DNA of 5,749 bases, from positions 1-5,749 of the forward strand of contig SKOX01000146.1 in NCBI GenBank assembly GCA_007119835.1, written 5' to 3'. Shown piece by piece: positions 4,503 through 5,749 of this stretch (within the stretch, counting starts at the first letter, position 1; every line of letters starts with the position of its first letter). The notes beneath the pieces are model-generated. The model did not search any database. It had not been told where the DNA came from and was given only the letters and a program-made list of their open reading frames with translations. This DNA comes from Paracoccaceae bacterium (lineage in GTDB: Bacteria > Pseudomonadota > Alphaproteobacteria > Rhodobacterales > Rhodobacteraceae). A program made the translations under genes and the position numbers.

Positions 4503-5731
4503 AGCTCATCCTGAACATCCGCGAGGCCCTGCGCGCTCTGCGCGCCAACAAGCTGCGCAGCGTGCTGACCACCCTCGGCATCGTCTTCGGCGTCGCCTCC
4601 GTGGTCGTGATGGTGGCCCTCGGCGCCGGCACCCAGCAGCGCATAAAGGAGGAGATCGAGCAGCTCGGCACCAACACCCTGATGATCCACCCCGGGTCGC
4701 TCAACGCCGGCGGAACCCGAATGGGCGCCGGCACCCGCCCGACCCTGACCGAGGAAGACGCGCGCGCAATCGCCGCCGAGATCCAGGACGTCGTGGCCGC
4801 CGCGCCCGTCATCCGAGGCCGGGTCCATCTCGTCCTCGCCAACCAGAACGGGTCGACCACGCTCAACGGCACCACAGACGCGTTTCTAGCGGCCCGCGAA
4901 TGGCCGCTCGCTGCCGGCCGGAGCTTTCTCCCCGAAGAGGTCGAGATGGGCCGCAAGGTCGCCATCCTCGGCCGCACCGTCGCCGAGCAGCTGTTCCGCG
5001 GCGAGGACCCGATCGACCGGATGATCCGCGTCAACCACCTCGCGGTTCAGGTGATCGGCGTGCTGGAGCCGAAGGGCCAGACGATGGACGGCTCGGACCT
5101 TGACGACACGCTTGTCATGCCGCTGGTGGCCGCCCGAAACCACCTTCTCGGCCGCGCCGCCGGCAGCGCTCGGTCCGTCAACACGATCATCGTCAAGGCG
5201 CAGGACGACATCAACCTTGACTGGATTATCGAGGACCTTCGCCCCCTCCTGCGCCAGCGACACCGGCTCACTCCGGACCAAGATGACGATTTTCGGATCC
5301 AGAACATGGCTGAGTACCTACGGATGCAGCAAGCCGCCTCCTCTGCGCTGACGGCACTGCTGGCGGCGGTAGCCTCAATTTCGCTTCTGGTCGGCGGCAT
5401 TGGCATCATGAACATCATGCTGGTCTCGGTCACAGAGAGAACCCGCGAAATCGGCATACGGGCCGCCGTCGGAGCTTCCCCGCGCGACATACTCTCCCAG
5501 TTCCTGACCGAGGCTGTCAGCCTGTCGATGATCGGCGCGATCCTGGGCGCTGCGGTGGGTATCACCGGCACCTTCGTGGCCGAAGAGATCCTTATGATGC
5601 GGACTTCTCTGTCTGTCGAGCCACTGATCCTGGCGACTGCTTTCGCGGCTCTCGTCGGCGTTGCCTTTGGGTTCTATCCGGCTTGGAAGGCTGCCCGAGT
5701 GCCTCCCCTCGAAGCTCTGCGTGTGGACTGA
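4499..5731 (+). CDS. ABC transporter permease, MacB_PCD/FtsX type
   Basis: Inner-membrane permease of the MacB/LolC/YknZ group, 410 residues, a normal length for a permease separate from its ATPase. Segments in order: N-terminal amphipathic stretch IREALRALRANKLRS (7-21); membrane helix 1 at about 22-42 (VLTTLGIVFGVASVVVMVAL); a large periplasmic MacB_PCD domain at about 43-280 that would bind the adaptor; helix 2 at about 286-309; the conserved cytoplasmic coupling segment SVTERTREIGIRAAVGASP (310-328); helix 3 at about 338-362; helix 4 at about 374-393; and the C-terminal PAWKAARVPPLEALRVD typical of FtsX-domain proteins. These proteins use a mechanical transmission mechanism to drive export of peptides, antibiotics or lipoproteins; the substrate here is unknown. 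The start overlaps the ATPase stop, implying translational coupling. The last 150 codons use noticeably more A/T-ending codons than the first part. This is the only gene in the window that appears complete and undamaged. Confidence 0.93.
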   Translation: MKLILNIREALRALRANKLRSVLTTLGIVFGVASVVVMVALGAGTQQRIKEEIEQLGTNTLMIHPGSLNAGGTRMGAGTRPTLTEEDARAIAAEIQDVVAAAPVIRGRVHLVLANQNGSTTLNGTTDAFLAAREWPLAAGRSFLPEEVEMGRKVAILGRTVAEQLFRGEDPIDRMIRVNHLAVQVIGVLEPKGQTMDGSDLDDTLVMPLVAARNHLLGRAAGSARSVNTIIVKAQDDINLDWIIEDLRPLLRQRHRLTPDQDDDFRIQNMAEYLRMQQAASSALTALLAAVASISLLVGGIGIMNIMLVSVTERTREIGIRAAVGASPRDILSQFLTEAVSLSMIGAILGAAVGITGTFVAEEILMMRTSLSVEPLILATAFAALVGVAFGFYPAWKAARVPPLEALRVD

Positions 5732-5749
5732 TCTACATCGTAAGCGCCC

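Noticed and set aside
4444..5103. Plus-strand open frame of 219 codons overlapping the permease
   Set aside because: Shadow in another frame of the permease; Arg/Pro-rich translation without a domain, while the permease frame has a full family match.

Overview
The window is GC-rich DNA, most likely from an alphaproteobacterium. That is inferred from the very strong preference for C or G at third codon positions in the 3' genes and from the gene families present; no rRNA or other taxonomic marker is in the window. There are two zones. Positions 1 to about 3270 look like accessory DNA made of short remnants of unrelated genes with gaps between them. Positions about 3274 to 5731 hold the 3' part of a MacA/MacB-like (or YknXYZ-like) ABC export locus on the + strand.

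Accessory zone, left to right: (i) 1-252, no recognised gene. (ii) 253-617, minus strand, the N-terminal end of a type I restriction-modification methyltransferase subunit (HsdM), frameshifted at about codon 8 and cut off after about 120 codons. (iii) 618-1144, no recognised gene. (iv) 1145-1298, a cluster of repeats with core CGACCCATAAGC, in part inverted, which resembles an iteron or operator array. (v) 1418-1521, a frameshifted scrap of an IS66-type OrfA (TnpA) protein. (vi) 1728-2454, a GYF_2 plus DUF805 membrane protein gene whose two domains now lie in different frames. (vii) 2572-2792, the C-terminal end of an IS1182-type transposase, also frameshifted. (viii) 2793-3273, no recognised gene.

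Export zone: the C-terminal 165 residues of a periplasmic adaptor (MacA/HlyD family) lack the membrane anchor, hairpin and most of the lipoyl domain. After a 152-base gap with a strong dyad comes an ABC ATPase, then a full-length MacB/FtsX-type permease joined to it by an ATGA overlap. The ATPase keeps Walker A, Q-loop, Walker B and H-loop. It has lost, in frame, roughly 43 residues that should carry the LSGGQ signature. An intact system would couple ATP hydrolysis to export of a substrate through the adaptor and an outer-membrane channel. Here the adaptor is truncated and the ATPase lacks a catalytic motif, so the locus is probably inactive, although the permease reads through intact.

The most unusual signals are the signature-less ATPase, the repeat cluster at 1145-1298, the dyad at 3825-3865, and the recurrence of one-base frame shifts in four separate remnants. 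That recurrence could mean real gene decay or indel errors in the sequence. I see no tRNA, rRNA, CRISPR array or complete mobile element, and no new system I could defend beyond these observations.
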